A stretch of 64,000 bases of DNA, taken from assembly GCF_024643205.1 (NCBI RefSeq), contig NZ_JAMKQJ010000013.1, forward strand, positions 128,928 through 192,927. The letters are read 5' to 3'. This DNA is from Parapedobacter tibetensis (GTDB lineage Bacteria > Bacteroidota > Bacteroidia > Sphingobacteriales > Sphingobacteriaceae). This document shows, in pieces, positions 17,011 through 26,030 of the stretch; position 1 is the stretch's first letter, and the number at the start of each line of letters is the position of its first letter. The position numbers and the translations under genes were made by a program. The notes under the pieces were generated by a model. It ran no database searches and had not been told where the DNA came from. It saw only the letters and a program-made list of their open reading frames with translations.

Positions 17011-17886
17011 ATGGATAACTATCACAAATACCTACATGTAAGCGACTTAGACAAAGATTGGCAATTCTATGTTAATACGGTTGGCTATTGCAAAACCAAC
17101 AAAAACATGCACTACCCAGACATGAGTAAGCATCCGAAAGACCACGTGTTCTCATGGAACAAAGGAAGGATCCTAGATGGGTACTATATCGTATTTATAA
17201 CCAATGGCAGTGGGACGTTCGAATCGGCAAAAACGGCACCCCAACAAGTTGAGGCGGGTACATGTTTCATACTGTTTCCAGGCATATGGCATCGTTATAA
17301 GCCCAATCCACTCGTCGGTTGGGAGGAATATTGGGTTGGGTTCAATGGCGCATACCCACAGCATATCATGGAAAAGTTCTTCAACCGAAAAAATCCGTTT
17401 ATAAAGACAGGATTGAATAAAGACTTATTGGCTGCATTCACCCTTTTGCTGGGTACGGTTTCGCAGGCTCAGATCGGGTACCCACAACTGATTTCTGGCA
17501 TAGCGTTACAAGTTTTGGGTCTCCTGAATAACATAAGGCTTGCGGATAACATCAATAACGATCCCGAATCGATATGGGTATCACAAGCTGTATTCATGCT
17601 GCAGAATCAGCTTAGCAACAGTGTTAATATGGAAGAGTTGGTTGAACAGTTTCCCATTAGCTACTCGAAGTTCAGGAAGTCGTTCAAACGGTTGACCGGA
17701 AAATCCCCAAACCAATATCACCTCGACTTACGCCTTGACAAAGCCGAAGAACTACTGAAAAACACGAATCTAAGCGTCAAGGAAATCGGTTATCACACGG
17801 GTTTTGACTCTCCTTATTATTTCTCCAGAGCATTCAAGGGGAAATTTGGAGTTTCACCTAAGATCTTTCGCACAAAACCTGCCTGA
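17011..17886 (+). CDS. AraC-family activator, cupin sensor plus double HTH
   Basis: The protein has 291 residues: an N-terminal cupin-like sensing domain (about 30-160; GSGTFES, GTCFILFPGIWHRYKP, EEYWVGFNG) and a C-terminal pair of helix-turn-helix motifs (about 195-290; YSKFRKSFKRLTGKSPNQYHLDLRLDKAEELL, then EIGYHTGFDSPYYFSRAFKGKFGVSP). It is divergently transcribed from the PhyH-SusCD operon and is the obvious ligand-dependent activator of that locus. It ends 1 bp before the convergent GreA/B-like gene. Confidence 0.92.
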   Translation: MDNYHKYLHVSDLDKDWQFYVNTVGYCKTNKNMHYPDMSKHPKDHVFSWNKGRILDGYYIVFITNGSGTFESAKTAPQQVEAGTCFILFPGIWHRYKPNPLVGWEEYWVGFNGAYPQHIMEKFFNRKNPFIKTGLNKDLLAAFTLLLGTVSQAQIGYPQLISGIALQVLGLLNNIRLADNINNDPESIWVSQAVFMLQNQLSNSVNMEELVEQFPISYSKFRKSFKRLTGKSPNQYHLDLRLDKAEELLKNTNLSVKEIGYHTGFDSPYYFSRAFKGKFGVSPKIFRTKPA

Positions 17887-17887
17887 A

Positions 17888-18346
17888 CTACGACACGCTA
17901 ACAAGCTGGTATTCGATTTGGTTAAGCGTAAATTGCTCGCCCACCTCCTTACCCAGCATCAGGCTACCGACAGGAGAGGCTATGGAAACTGCGAAATAGG
18001 TCTTTCCGTCCACGAGTAGCTGACCGGCGCTGACCGAAAGGAAGAAAGCACCATGGTTGGTCTCCACCAAGCTGCCCAACATAGCTTGCTTCGCGTGTAT
18101 ATTGATGTCGATATTTCGCAAGACCTGTTCCATTTGCCGGGCCTGGGCAAGTAATTGCTGAAGGCGGTTGATTTCCTGCTGCATCATTTCCCGGGTGGTC
18201 TCAAATTTATCCCCTGCGCTGCTTTTCGTGTCATCGGTAGCTGCGTCGCTCGCCACCGCTATGGCTTGATCGGCATTGGTTATTCGATCTTGCACATACT
18301 GTTTACAGGCCGATAAAAGTGCTCCCTTCAATGATTCCATTTCCAT
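17888..18346 (-). CDS. GreA/GreB C-terminal-like protein
   Basis: The 152-residue protein begins with a coiled helical half containing KSSAGDKFETTREMMQQEINRLQQ (about 60-85). It ends with a small beta domain (about 105-150; GAFFLSVSAGQLLVDG, YFAVSIASPVGSLMLGKEVGEQF), the FKBP-like tail fold of transcript-cleavage factors GreA/GreB. It lacks the normal length and acidic tip of GreA. Databases often mislabel this group as 3-oxoacyl-ACP synthase. Interaction with RNA polymerase is inferred from fold. Convergent with the AraC gene. Confidence 0.7.
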   Translation of the reverse strand: MEMESLKGALLSACKQYVQDRITNADQAIAVASDAATDDTKSSAGDKFETTREMMQQEINRLQQLLAQARQMEQVLRNIDINIHAKQAMLGSLVETNHGAFFLSVSAGQLLVDGKTYFAVSIASPVGSLMLGKEVGEQFTLNQIEYQLVSVS

Positions 18347-18414
18347 TGTTTCCGCTTGATGTTGATCTACTCACCTACCAAGCAGCAAATCATATGCCTT
18401 TTTTCCGCTTAGTC

Positions 18415-18903
18415 CTACTTAATTTCCATGCCCCTATAGGTTTCAGCATCGGAGCGCCAGATTTCAAACTTTACGTCATACCCTTCGGGTACGTAGATGA
18501 CAATGGGCAATCGACCATTATAATTGGTGAATTCACTATTCGATCGCACGAACTGGGTAATTTTCTGGTCGTCCGGACAGGCCATTTTTGTCCCTGCGAT
18601 ATGCCCTTCCGTATGAAACACATAGTAGTCGTACCCCCAGCCTTGGAGATCCTTCTTCTCAAAAGACCCCATGAGCGAATGGTGGTTGCAGGCATCCGTT
18701 TCAGTATCTTTACCCACGTAAAACGCTATTTTCTTGTTATGGTCATTGTCTGATAGGGGCACTTCTATGATGATCTGTTTTTGCCCTTCGGCTGGTTTAG
18801 GGAACATCTCCAGGCTCGCTTTGACATGATCCTGCGCCATCGCCTGACTGCCGGCCATCATGCCGATACCGAACAAGAGAACTGTTAAAATTGATTTTGC
18901 CAT
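18415..18903 (-). CDS. eco: Ecotin-like periplasmic serine-protease inhibitor
   Basis: This 162-residue protein has a signal peptide (cleavage after AMA, about residue 23). The core matches ecotin: EMFPKPAEGQK, CNHHSLMGSFEKKDLQGWGYDYYVF, then the reactive loop GTKMACP and LPIVIYVPEGYDVKFEIWR. Cysteines C72 and C109 correspond to the ecotin disulfide that holds the loop. The residue at the P1 position is K106, where E. coli ecotin has methionine. Ecotin dimers bind trypsin-fold proteases, shielding bacteria from host or predator enzymes; a lysine P1 would suit trypsin-like targets. Monocistronic. Confidence 0.92.
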   Translation of the reverse strand: MAKSILTVLLFGIGMMAGSQAMAQDHVKASLEMFPKPAEGQKQIIIEVPLSDNDHNKKIAFYVGKDTETDACNHHSLMGSFEKKDLQGWGYDYYVFHTEGHIAGTKMACPDDQKITQFVRSNSEFTNYNGRLPIVIYVPEGYDVKFEIWRSDAETYRGMEIK

Positions 18904-18969
18904 TTTATCATGATGTTAATTTATTACCTGCATAACGGCCGGAATGGATAATTCGCTACAAAGGGGGGG

Positions 18970-20745
18970 TTAAACATCAGCATGCATTTCCTTACGTTCC
19001 CCTATCTGCTGCCGCCACATCGCATAATATAACCCTTTTTGCTCAAGCAATGTCGCATGGTTACCCGTTTCTATAATCCTGCCCTTTTCCAATACAAAGA
19101 TCTTATCGGCATACATAATGGTCGATAAGCGGTGGGCAATCATCACGGTGATATGCTGGCGTTCAGCCGTGATGCGGCGTATGGTATTCGAAATCTCTTC
19201 TTCCGTAATGGAATCAAGGGCAGAGGTAGCCTCGTCAAAAATCATGAGGTGGGGCTGCCGCAACAGGGAGCGCGCAATGGATAATCGCTGGCGTTCGCCG
19301 CCTGATAATTTCAGCCCACCCTCGCCAATCACCGTATCCAACCCTTTGTCTGCCCGAGCAAGGATATTTTGCCCTGCGGCCTTCTCCAATACGTCTTCGA
19401 TCATGGCATCGGTAGCTCCCGGGTTAACAAACAACAGGTTTTCCTTTATGGTTCCAGAAAACAATTGGGTATCCTGCGTGACGAACCCAATCTGATGGCG
19501 CAATTCTTCAAAGTCAATACGGTCATCGCTGTAATCGTTATAAAAAATACGCCCTTCGCTCGGATGATAAAGCCCGACAAGTAATTTTACCAATGTTGTC
19601 TTGCCCGAGCCCGAGGGCCCTACAAAGGCAATGGTTTCCCCTCGTTTTACTCCGAAAGATATTCCCTCCAATGCAGGCCTTGTAGCGGATTGGTGCTGAA
19701 AACGCACATCGTCGAACTGAAGGCTGGTTATGTCATTGATTTTTTCCGGATGTGCGGGTTGAAATTCCACTTTCCGGCTTAAAAGGTCTTGAAGGTTGTT
19801 TAAGGAAGCTTCGGCCTCCCGGTATGACAAAATAATATTGCCCAATTCCTGCAAGGGGCCAAAAATAAAGAAGGAGTAAAATTGCATCATCATCATTTGG
19901 CCTACGGTAACCTCATCCCTGAACACAAAAAATAGTAGGGCAAACATGATACATTGTTGCAAAAAGTTGACAAAAGTTCCTTGTACAAAACTAACGGAAC
20001 GGATACTCTTGACTTTCCGCAATTCCAGTTTTAGAATCTTCATGGTCGTGGTGTTCAACCTACGTATCTCCTGCTGCGTGAGGCCGAGGCTTTTCACCAG
20101 TTCAATATTGCGCAACGATTCTGTAGTGGATCCGGCAAGGGCATTTGTGTCTTTGACAATATTTTTCTGGATGAATTTAATTTTGCGACTCAGGACGCTG
20201 GTCAGGAAGGCGAGCGTTACTGCACCCACAAGATAAATAGCCGGCAAAGCGGGGCTTAGCTGAAAGGCAATGATGGTCACAAAAACAATGCCTACCAATG
20301 TTGCAAACAAGACATTCACAAAGTTGGTAATGAACTTTTCACAATCGGCACGAACCTTCTGCAGGACAGAGAGTGTTTCCCCGCTCCTTTGGTCCTCAAA
20401 ATCTTGAAAAGGAAGGCGAAGTGCATGACGAAGCCCGTCTGTATAGAGTTTTGCGCCGAATTTTTGTATGACCACATTGACCACGTAATCCTGAAAAGCT
20501 TTGGCAATGCGCGACACCATGGCAGCACCTATAATCAATAATAGGCCAATGGTGATTCCCTTAAAGAAGGCATCCTCCGCGCCTTTTTCCCTATATTCAG
20601 CAGCCTTGTTGGCATAAGGATCGATGATTAAATTACCCAGGATGTATGGATTAAGTAAAGAAAATACCTGGTTAATGGCAGCAAGAATAAGCGCAAGGAA
20701 AATAAGGCCCTTGTAATTACTCAAATATCTTAATAATAGCTTCAT
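18970..20745 (-). CDS. ABC exporter half-transporter (MsbA/MDR type, fused TMD-NBD)
   Basis: The protein has 591 residues: six-helix transmembrane domain (about 1-320) and ATPase domain. Walker A is GPSGSGKTT (about 376-384), the signature is LSGGER (480-485), Walker B is LMIFDE (500-505) and the switch histidine is H538 in AHRLS. A homodimer is expected, exporting lipids or hydrophobic compounds. There is no adjacent partner gene; it is 66 bp downstream of ecotin but read in the same leftward direction, so cotranscription of the two is possible. Confidence 0.93.
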   Translation of the reverse strand: MKLLLRYLSNYKGLIFLALILAAINQVFSLLNPYILGNLIIDPYANKAAEYREKGAEDAFFKGITIGLLLIIGAAMVSRIAKAFQDYVVNVVIQKFGAKLYTDGLRHALRLPFQDFEDQRSGETLSVLQKVRADCEKFITNFVNVLFATLVGIVFVTIIAFQLSPALPAIYLVGAVTLAFLTSVLSRKIKFIQKNIVKDTNALAGSTTESLRNIELVKSLGLTQQEIRRLNTTTMKILKLELRKVKSIRSVSFVQGTFVNFLQQCIMFALLFFVFRDEVTVGQMMMMQFYSFFIFGPLQELGNIILSYREAEASLNNLQDLLSRKVEFQPAHPEKINDITSLQFDDVRFQHQSATRPALEGISFGVKRGETIAFVGPSGSGKTTLVKLLVGLYHPSEGRIFYNDYSDDRIDFEELRHQIGFVTQDTQLFSGTIKENLLFVNPGATDAMIEDVLEKAAGQNILARADKGLDTVIGEGGLKLSGGERQRLSIARSLLRQPHLMIFDEATSALDSITEEEISNTIRRITAERQHITVMIAHRLSTIMYADKIFVLEKGRIIETGNHATLLEQKGLYYAMWRQQIGERKEMHADV

Positions 20746-21089
20746 ATCTTTTAGTCGTCATTCAAAAAGCAAAAATTTGATTCCTTGTATATCATCAGCG
20801 TCAATTGTTTAGGTACTGAGCCCACTAGTGGATACCAGCGGCATAGGGAAGGCCCCACAATTTTACTTCTTTTTTCTCAAAAATTCATTTTTTAATTTAA
20901 TTCGGGTGCAAGACAGTTAACAGGTTTCACGCAACTGCCTGTAGTTTCGTTTACAGGACAAAAGTATGCCCTGCTTATGACAACCCTATGTCAGGGGACA
21001 TTTTGGATGGTTAAGTTATGATCGCAATTAGTCGTGAAAGTCATTTTGTGTCCAAAACTGGAACCGAAGCAGGATGAATGGCCTACGTG
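20746..21089. other. Intergenic, no gene seen
   Basis: This 344-bp stretch holds no convincing frame. On the minus strand TACTTTTG at 20959-20966 matches the -7 box and could serve the ABC exporter gene about 210 bp downstream, although no TTG is at the right distance. A T-rich tract lies at about 20868-20900. No terminator hairpin is obvious. Confidence 0.4.
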
Positions 21090-23117
21090 CTAAACCAAAT
21101 GTCGCTTTAGCATCTGCGCATTTATGGCAACTACAATCGTACTTAAACTCATCAGCACCGCTCCAGCTGCCGGGCTAAGCATAATCCCAAATTGGTATAA
21201 AATGCCGGCAGCCAAGGGAATGGCAATAATATTGTATCCTGCAGCCCACCATAAGTTTTGTATCATTTTGTTGTAGGTAGCTTTTCCAAACAGTATCAGG
21301 TTGGCAATATCTTTTGGGTCGGAATTCACCAAAATAATATCCGCTGTTTCTGCCGCCACGTCCGTTCCCGAACCTACAGCAATCCCTACATCGGCTTGTG
21401 CAAGGGCGGGCGCATCGTTTACCCCATCGCCCGTCATGGCAACAAATTCACCGTCTGCCTGCAATTCTTTTACTTTCTCTAATTTATCATGGGGTAAAAC
21501 ATTCGCTAAAAAGCCATCCATATTTAGTTCTTCACTTACTTTTTTAGCTACTTTTTCGTTATCACCGGTGAGTAATAAATTCTTAATTCCCGCTGCTTTT
21601 AACTGTTGAATGGCTTCAAAAGAACTTTCCCGTATTTGGTCTGAGAAGAGGAATTGTCCTGCCACTTCGTTGTCAATGATAATATAAACAATTGTCCCTG
21701 TAGCATCTTCGCTTGATTGCGTGACGTCCATATGCTGTTCTTTCAGGTAATTTGGCCCAACTACCTTAATGTTTTTACCTTCTACGATGCCTTCCAGCCC
21801 TTTACCCGGCATATAATTGAATTTTTCGGATTTCGGAGTCGCTATGTCCAGTTCCTTTATTTTTCGCATTAAACCTGTTGCGATGTAGTGTTCCGAATGT
21901 TGTTCAATGCCCGCCGCGAGACGGAGCAATTCATTTTCATCATAATGTTCATCCGACACAACAACATGTTGTAACTGGTGGCTTCCTTTTGTGAGTGTTC
22001 CAGTTTTATCAAAAATGATCGTAGTGATTAGGCGGGCATTTTCAAAAGCGGTTCTGTTACGTATGAGCAATCCTTTCTGCGCTGAGATGGATGTAGAAAT
22101 AGCCACCACCAGCGGAACAGCCAGTCCCAGAGCATGGGGACAAGATATCACCATTACGGTAACCATTCTTTCCAGGGCAAACACAAAAGGAAAATCTAAC
22201 AACAACCACACAACGAGTGTAATGAAACCACCACCCAATGCCACAAACGTTAAAACCTTAGCGGCACGGTCGGCAAAGTTTTGTGTTTTGGATTTTATCT
22301 TTTGTGCATCTTCCACCAGTTTTATCACTTTATTGAGGTAGCTATCTTTCCCAGTGCTCGATACCTTGATGGTCAGCGAACCGTTTCCATTTACGGCGCC
22401 TCCTATTACTTTGCTGTCTTTTTCCTTTTTTATGGGTTTGCTTTCACCGGTAAGCATACTTTCGTCTAAGTAACTTTCGCCTGCTATCACTACGCCATCC
22501 ACCGGAACTTTTTCCCCTGGTTTTACCAATACCATGTCACCTATTTTCAATTCGCTAACTGGCATTTCGTGCACCTTATCATCGACAAGATGATGCGCCG
22601 TGGAAGGCATCATCTTTACCAGTAGTTCCAATGAGCGGGAAGCGCCCATCACCGATTTCATTTCAAAATAATGTCCAATAAGCATGATATCGATCAGCGT
22701 TGCCATTTCCCAATAAAAATCCATTCCCTGCAAACCGAACGTAATGGCTACGCTATATGCCCAAGCCACGGTGATGGCTACGCCAATCAACGTCATCATG
22801 CCGATGGCTTTATCCTTCACCTCATCATAAAGCCCTTTTAGGAAAGGATATCCCCCATAAATAAAAATAAAGGTGGAAAGTGTTGCCAACACGTATTTAT
22901 CCCCTTGAAAAGTCAACTCAAACCCTAACCATTGCTGTATCATATGTGATAAAGCCAGTGCGGGGATTGTGATTAGGGTACATACTATAAAACGCCTCCA
23001 AAAATCCGCTACGTTGTGTCCGGCATGTTTGTCGTGCCCATCTGCGTGCATGTGTTCATGGGCGTGTTCGTGGCCATCATGATGCTTGTGGTTTGTATGC
23101 GAAGTGTGATTTTCCAT
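21090..23117 (-). CDS. copB: CopB-type heavy-metal (copper/silver) P1B-ATPase
   Basis: The protein has 675 residues. The N-terminus is a histidine-rich metal-binding tail (about 1-35, HTNHKHHDGHEHAHEHMH-type) in place of a CxxC domain. The intramembrane metal motif is C326-P-H, which marks the CopB subgroup (P1B-3). The phosphorylated aspartate is D370 in DKTGTLT; the phosphatase motif TGES and the hinge TGDGVNDAPALAQAD are present. It exports copper (possibly silver) from the cytoplasm using ATP. There is no adjacent cop regulator or chaperone in the window. Confidence 0.93.
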   Translation of the reverse strand: MENHTSHTNHKHHDGHEHAHEHMHADGHDKHAGHNVADFWRRFIVCTLITIPALALSHMIQQWLGFELTFQGDKYVLATLSTFIFIYGGYPFLKGLYDEVKDKAIGMMTLIGVAITVAWAYSVAITFGLQGMDFYWEMATLIDIMLIGHYFEMKSVMGASRSLELLVKMMPSTAHHLVDDKVHEMPVSELKIGDMVLVKPGEKVPVDGVVIAGESYLDESMLTGESKPIKKEKDSKVIGGAVNGNGSLTIKVSSTGKDSYLNKVIKLVEDAQKIKSKTQNFADRAAKVLTFVALGGGFITLVVWLLLDFPFVFALERMVTVMVISCPHALGLAVPLVVAISTSISAQKGLLIRNRTAFENARLITTIIFDKTGTLTKGSHQLQHVVVSDEHYDENELLRLAAGIEQHSEHYIATGLMRKIKELDIATPKSEKFNYMPGKGLEGIVEGKNIKVVGPNYLKEQHMDVTQSSEDATGTIVYIIIDNEVAGQFLFSDQIRESSFEAIQQLKAAGIKNLLLTGDNEKVAKKVSEELNMDGFLANVLPHDKLEKVKELQADGEFVAMTGDGVNDAPALAQADVGIAVGSGTDVAAETADIILVNSDPKDIANLILFGKATYNKMIQNLWWAAGYNIIAIPLAAGILYQFGIMLSPAAGAVLMSLSTIVVAINAQMLKRHLV

Positions 23118-23461
23118 TACTACGGATGTTTTTGTCCTAATTTAGTTATTATGCCGTCATTGCTTGGGCACCGTTAGACGAATTTAGCATAAATGTCTGA
23201 TAGAAATACAAAGTTCTATGGCACTTGTTTTAATCTGCCCCTAATTAGCGTCTGTCTATCAAGTCAGTGGCTAAAGCTAGCATAAACTAAAAATAGAACG
23301 CAGACCGTGTCCGACATACAACTATCACGGTTAAATTCAAAAAGCTCGTTATATCTAAAAAATATTTTTCATTTTGGCATGAGTAATTTCTTCGGTATGA
23401 TAGTCTTTTAATATAGTGAGGCAACGATAAGCCTAGGCACCCAGTAATATACGTTGAATAA
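23118..23461. other. Intergenic between divergent copB and murQ, no gene seen
   Basis: This 344-bp AT-rich stretch separates two divergently read genes and should hold both promoters. I find no frame with family resemblance and no exact TTG/TAnnTTTG pair; no hairpin stands out. Confidence 0.4.
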
Positions 23462-24277
23462 ATGGAAAAATTAACCGAGAAAGAGTCAATATACCATGAT
23501 TTAGAATACATGGATGTAGCAGCAATATTGCAAAATATAAACCAAGAAGATCGGCAGGTAGCCGATGCCGTCCATAAATCCCTTTCGCAAATAGAAGCAT
23601 TTGTAAAAGCGGTAGTTACCCGGATGAATGAAGGTGGTCGTTTAATCTATATTGGAGCAGGTACTAGCGGTCGTTTAGGAATTTTGGATGCCTCTGAATG
23701 CCCACCCACTTTTGGGGTATCTGCCGATAGGATTATCGGATTAATCGCGGGAGGAGATCAAGCCATCAGAACGGCCATAGAATTTGCAGAAGACGATACC
23801 GTGCAAGCATGGGAAGATCTAAAAAATATTCATATCAACGAACAGGATATAGTTTTAGGGATCTCGGCTTCCGGTTCCACGCCCTATGTTTTGGCGGCAA
23901 TTGAGCAAGCCAACAAAAAGGGAATACTTACTGGATGTTTAGTCTGCAATTTAGCCAGTCCTATCGCCAGCGAAGCTAATTATCCTATAGAAACCATAAC
24001 GGGGCCTGAATTTATTACGGGATCCACACGGATGAAGGCTGGTACAGCGCAAAAAATGGTTCTCAATATGATCAGTACCTCCGTGATGATTAAGTTAGGA
24101 AGAATAAAAGGAAATAAAATGGTCGACATGAAAGTTTCCAATAATAAGTTAAAAAATAGAGGGATCATGATGTTGATGCAAGAGACAGGCCTCAACTATA
24201 CGGAAGCGGAGAAACTGATTGATAAATACGGCAATATCCGAAAAGCAATTGAATTGGTGAATACATTGGACGATTAA
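23462..24277 (+). CDS. murQ: N-acetylmuramic acid 6-phosphate etherase
   Basis: The 271-residue protein is a single SIS domain. The sugar-phosphate loop IGAGTSGRLG (64-73) and the catalytic block DASECPPTFG (E79) match MurQ, as do ISASGSTPYV and GPEFITGSTRMKAGTAQK. It cleaves the lactyl ether of MurNAc-6-phosphate to give GlcNAc-6-phosphate and D-lactate during cell-wall recycling or scavenging. The following sigma/FecR/receptor genes start 66 bp downstream on the same strand with no clear terminator between, so a link to uptake of cell-wall fragments is possible (inference). Confidence 0.95.
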   Translation: MEKLTEKESIYHDLEYMDVAAILQNINQEDRQVADAVHKSLSQIEAFVKAVVTRMNEGGRLIYIGAGTSGRLGILDASECPPTFGVSADRIIGLIAGGDQAIRTAIEFAEDDTVQAWEDLKNIHINEQDIVLGISASGSTPYVLAAIEQANKKGILTGCLVCNLASPIASEANYPIETITGPEFITGSTRMKAGTAQKMVLNMISTSVMIKLGRIKGNKMVDMKVSNNKLKNRGIMMLMQETGLNYTEAEKLIDKYGNIRKAIELVNTLDD

Positions 24278-24343
24278 CGAACATGCTGAATATAAAAAAG
24301 GCAATAAATCAGAAAAATTTAATACAATAACTCACCAGTATTC

Positions 24344-25009
24344 ATGGCCTATAAAGGATTAACGATTAAAGAATTGTTCACGGAAATAGAAGCCGGCCAA
24401 AAGAAAGCTTTTGATCAGGTATACCTGCTGCATTTCGATAATCTTAAGCAATTTGCGATTCAATATATTAAAAATGAGGAATCAGCCGAGGAGATCGTCT
24501 CCGAAATATTTGTGAAGCTTTGGGTTCGAAGAGCAGATTTATCAAACATTCACGAACCGATTTTTTATCTGTATAAATCCGTTAAAAATGCATGTTTTAC
24601 GTATTTAAAACGTGAAGAAAAATACCTGAAAGTAGCGCTAGATGAAATTACGTTAAATGAATCACAATATACAATGATAGCGGATCCCGAAAAAATACTG
24701 GAATATAAAGAGTTACTTTCATATCTCGATGAAGTGGTGGATAGCTTGCCGGACCAGCGTAAGGCGATTTTTAAAATGGTAAAAGAGGATAGACTGAAAT
24801 GCAAAGAAGTAGCAGAACTTCTTGACATATCTGTCCGCACGGTAGAAAATCAAGTCTATAACGCTATAAAAGTATTGAACGAAAAAGTAGAAAAGTATCT
24901 TAATGAAGGTAATCTACCGAATGGATCGCCAAGAAGGACATTTTTTATGGTTTGGTTGATCAATATAACACAGGTTATGCTTCCATATTTCCTTTTATTA
25001 CTACTATAA
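24344..25009 (+). CDS. ECF sigma-70 factor with hydrophobic C-terminal tail
   Basis: The protein has 221 residues. Region 2 (about 25-95; HFDNLKQFAIQYIKNEESAEEIVSEIFVKLW) and region 4 (about 125-185; LPDQRKAIFKMVKEDRLKCKEVAELLDISVRTVENQVYNAI) are complete. The last ~22 residues (FFMVWLINITQVMLPYFLLLLL region) form a membrane-type helix, which could tether the factor to the inner membrane. Its stop codon directly abuts the FecR ATG, so the pair is cotranslated; FecR is expected to hold or release this sigma. Confidence 0.92.
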   Translation: MAYKGLTIKELFTEIEAGQKKAFDQVYLLHFDNLKQFAIQYIKNEESAEEIVSEIFVKLWVRRADLSNIHEPIFYLYKSVKNACFTYLKREEKYLKVALDEITLNESQYTMIADPEKILEYKELLSYLDEVVDSLPDQRKAIFKMVKEDRLKCKEVAELLDISVRTVENQVYNAIKVLNEKVEKYLNEGNLPNGSPRRTFFMVWLINITQVMLPYFLLLLL

Positions 25010-26026
25010 ATGATGAACAAAGAAGATTTCTTGCTATTGTTAACGCGCAGGCTAACAGATGGTCTATCAGCCGTTGAAGAAGAAGAATTTAAGGAAGTTT
25101 TGAAATCAAATGATGCATACAGACGTCAAGCCGAACTATTAACGCATTACTTCCATACTCCATCCCGATCCAACGGAACCGATCGAATAAAATTGGCCAA
25201 CGTATGGCGTGCTATTGATGAAGTAGATCGTTCCGAAAAATTGGGGAAACGAGCGCATGATCGTCCAATTTCAAAATCAAAGCGGCATACTTGGTTGAAG
25301 GTAGCGGCAGCTATTGTATTATGCATGAGTATAGGAGTTGTGATTTACAAAAATGCCTATAAAGCAGAACACGCACCCTTGACAGAAATCAAAACAGAAG
25401 CTGAAAAGAGGTTTGTTACCTTAAATGATGGTACTAGAATCCTATTAAATAAAGAATCCGTTATCCAATACAATCCTGATTTTGGTTTAAAAGCTAGAAA
25501 TATCACGTTGCAGGGCGAAGCGTATTTTGAAGTAGCGAAAAATGAAAAAGTTCCCTTATTTGTGTATGCAGGCGGTCTAATTGTCGAAGTGAAGGGCACC
25601 ATGTTTAACGTGAATGCTTATGAAAACTCATCAACTGTATCGGTTTCGCTAATTGAAGGATCGATAGAAGTAACCGCTAAAGGAGATTCCATGCAGAAAA
25701 CATTGCTTAAACCCAATCAAAAATTAGTGGCTGAATCCAACCAGCTCCTCAAATTAATTTCCTTACCAAAAGAATCTTTATTAGCTGAAATCAACTGGTT
25801 ACAAAACCACGATTCCTTAGTTTTTAAGAAGGAGAAATTGAAAGACCTGGCTGTGAGAATGGAGGAAAAATACGCGGTAAGAATTGAAATAAGAAATGAG
25901 GAACTAAAGGACAAACGATTCAGCGGCACATTTAACCAAGTAAATTTAAAGCAAGCGCTGGATGCATTACGCACGTCTTATCCCTTTAATTATAGGATTG
26001 AAGGTAAATTGGTCGTCATAGAATAA
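25010..26026 (+). CDS. FecR-family anti-sigma factor
   Basis: The protein has 338 residues: cytoplasmic N-terminal domain (about 1-85), one transmembrane helix (about 95-115, WLKVAAAIVLCMSIGVVIY), then the periplasmic FecR domain (about 125-230; FVTLNDGTRILLNKES, GEAYFEVAKNE, FNVNAYE) and a DUF4974-type STN-like tail ending RIEGKLVVIE. It receives a signal from the receptor encoded 4 bp downstream and relays it to the preceding sigma factor. Confidence 0.94.
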   Translation: MMNKEDFLLLLTRRLTDGLSAVEEEEFKEVLKSNDAYRRQAELLTHYFHTPSRSNGTDRIKLANVWRAIDEVDRSEKLGKRAHDRPISKSKRHTWLKVAAAIVLCMSIGVVIYKNAYKAEHAPLTEIKTEAEKRFVTLNDGTRILLNKESVIQYNPDFGLKARNITLQGEAYFEVAKNEKVPLFVYAGGLIVEVKGTMFNVNAYENSSTVSVSLIEGSIEVTAKGDSMQKTLLKPNQKLVAESNQLLKLISLPKESLLAEINWLQNHDSLVFKKEKLKDLAVRMEEKYAVRIEIRNEELKDKRFSGTFNQVNLKQALDALRTSYPFNYRIEGKLVVIE

Positions 26027-26030
26027 AGCC

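Noticed and set aside
23287..23511. 74-codon minus-strand ORF over the start of murQ
   Set aside because: Overlaps a certain gene, lacks any motif, and is rich in chance AT codons.
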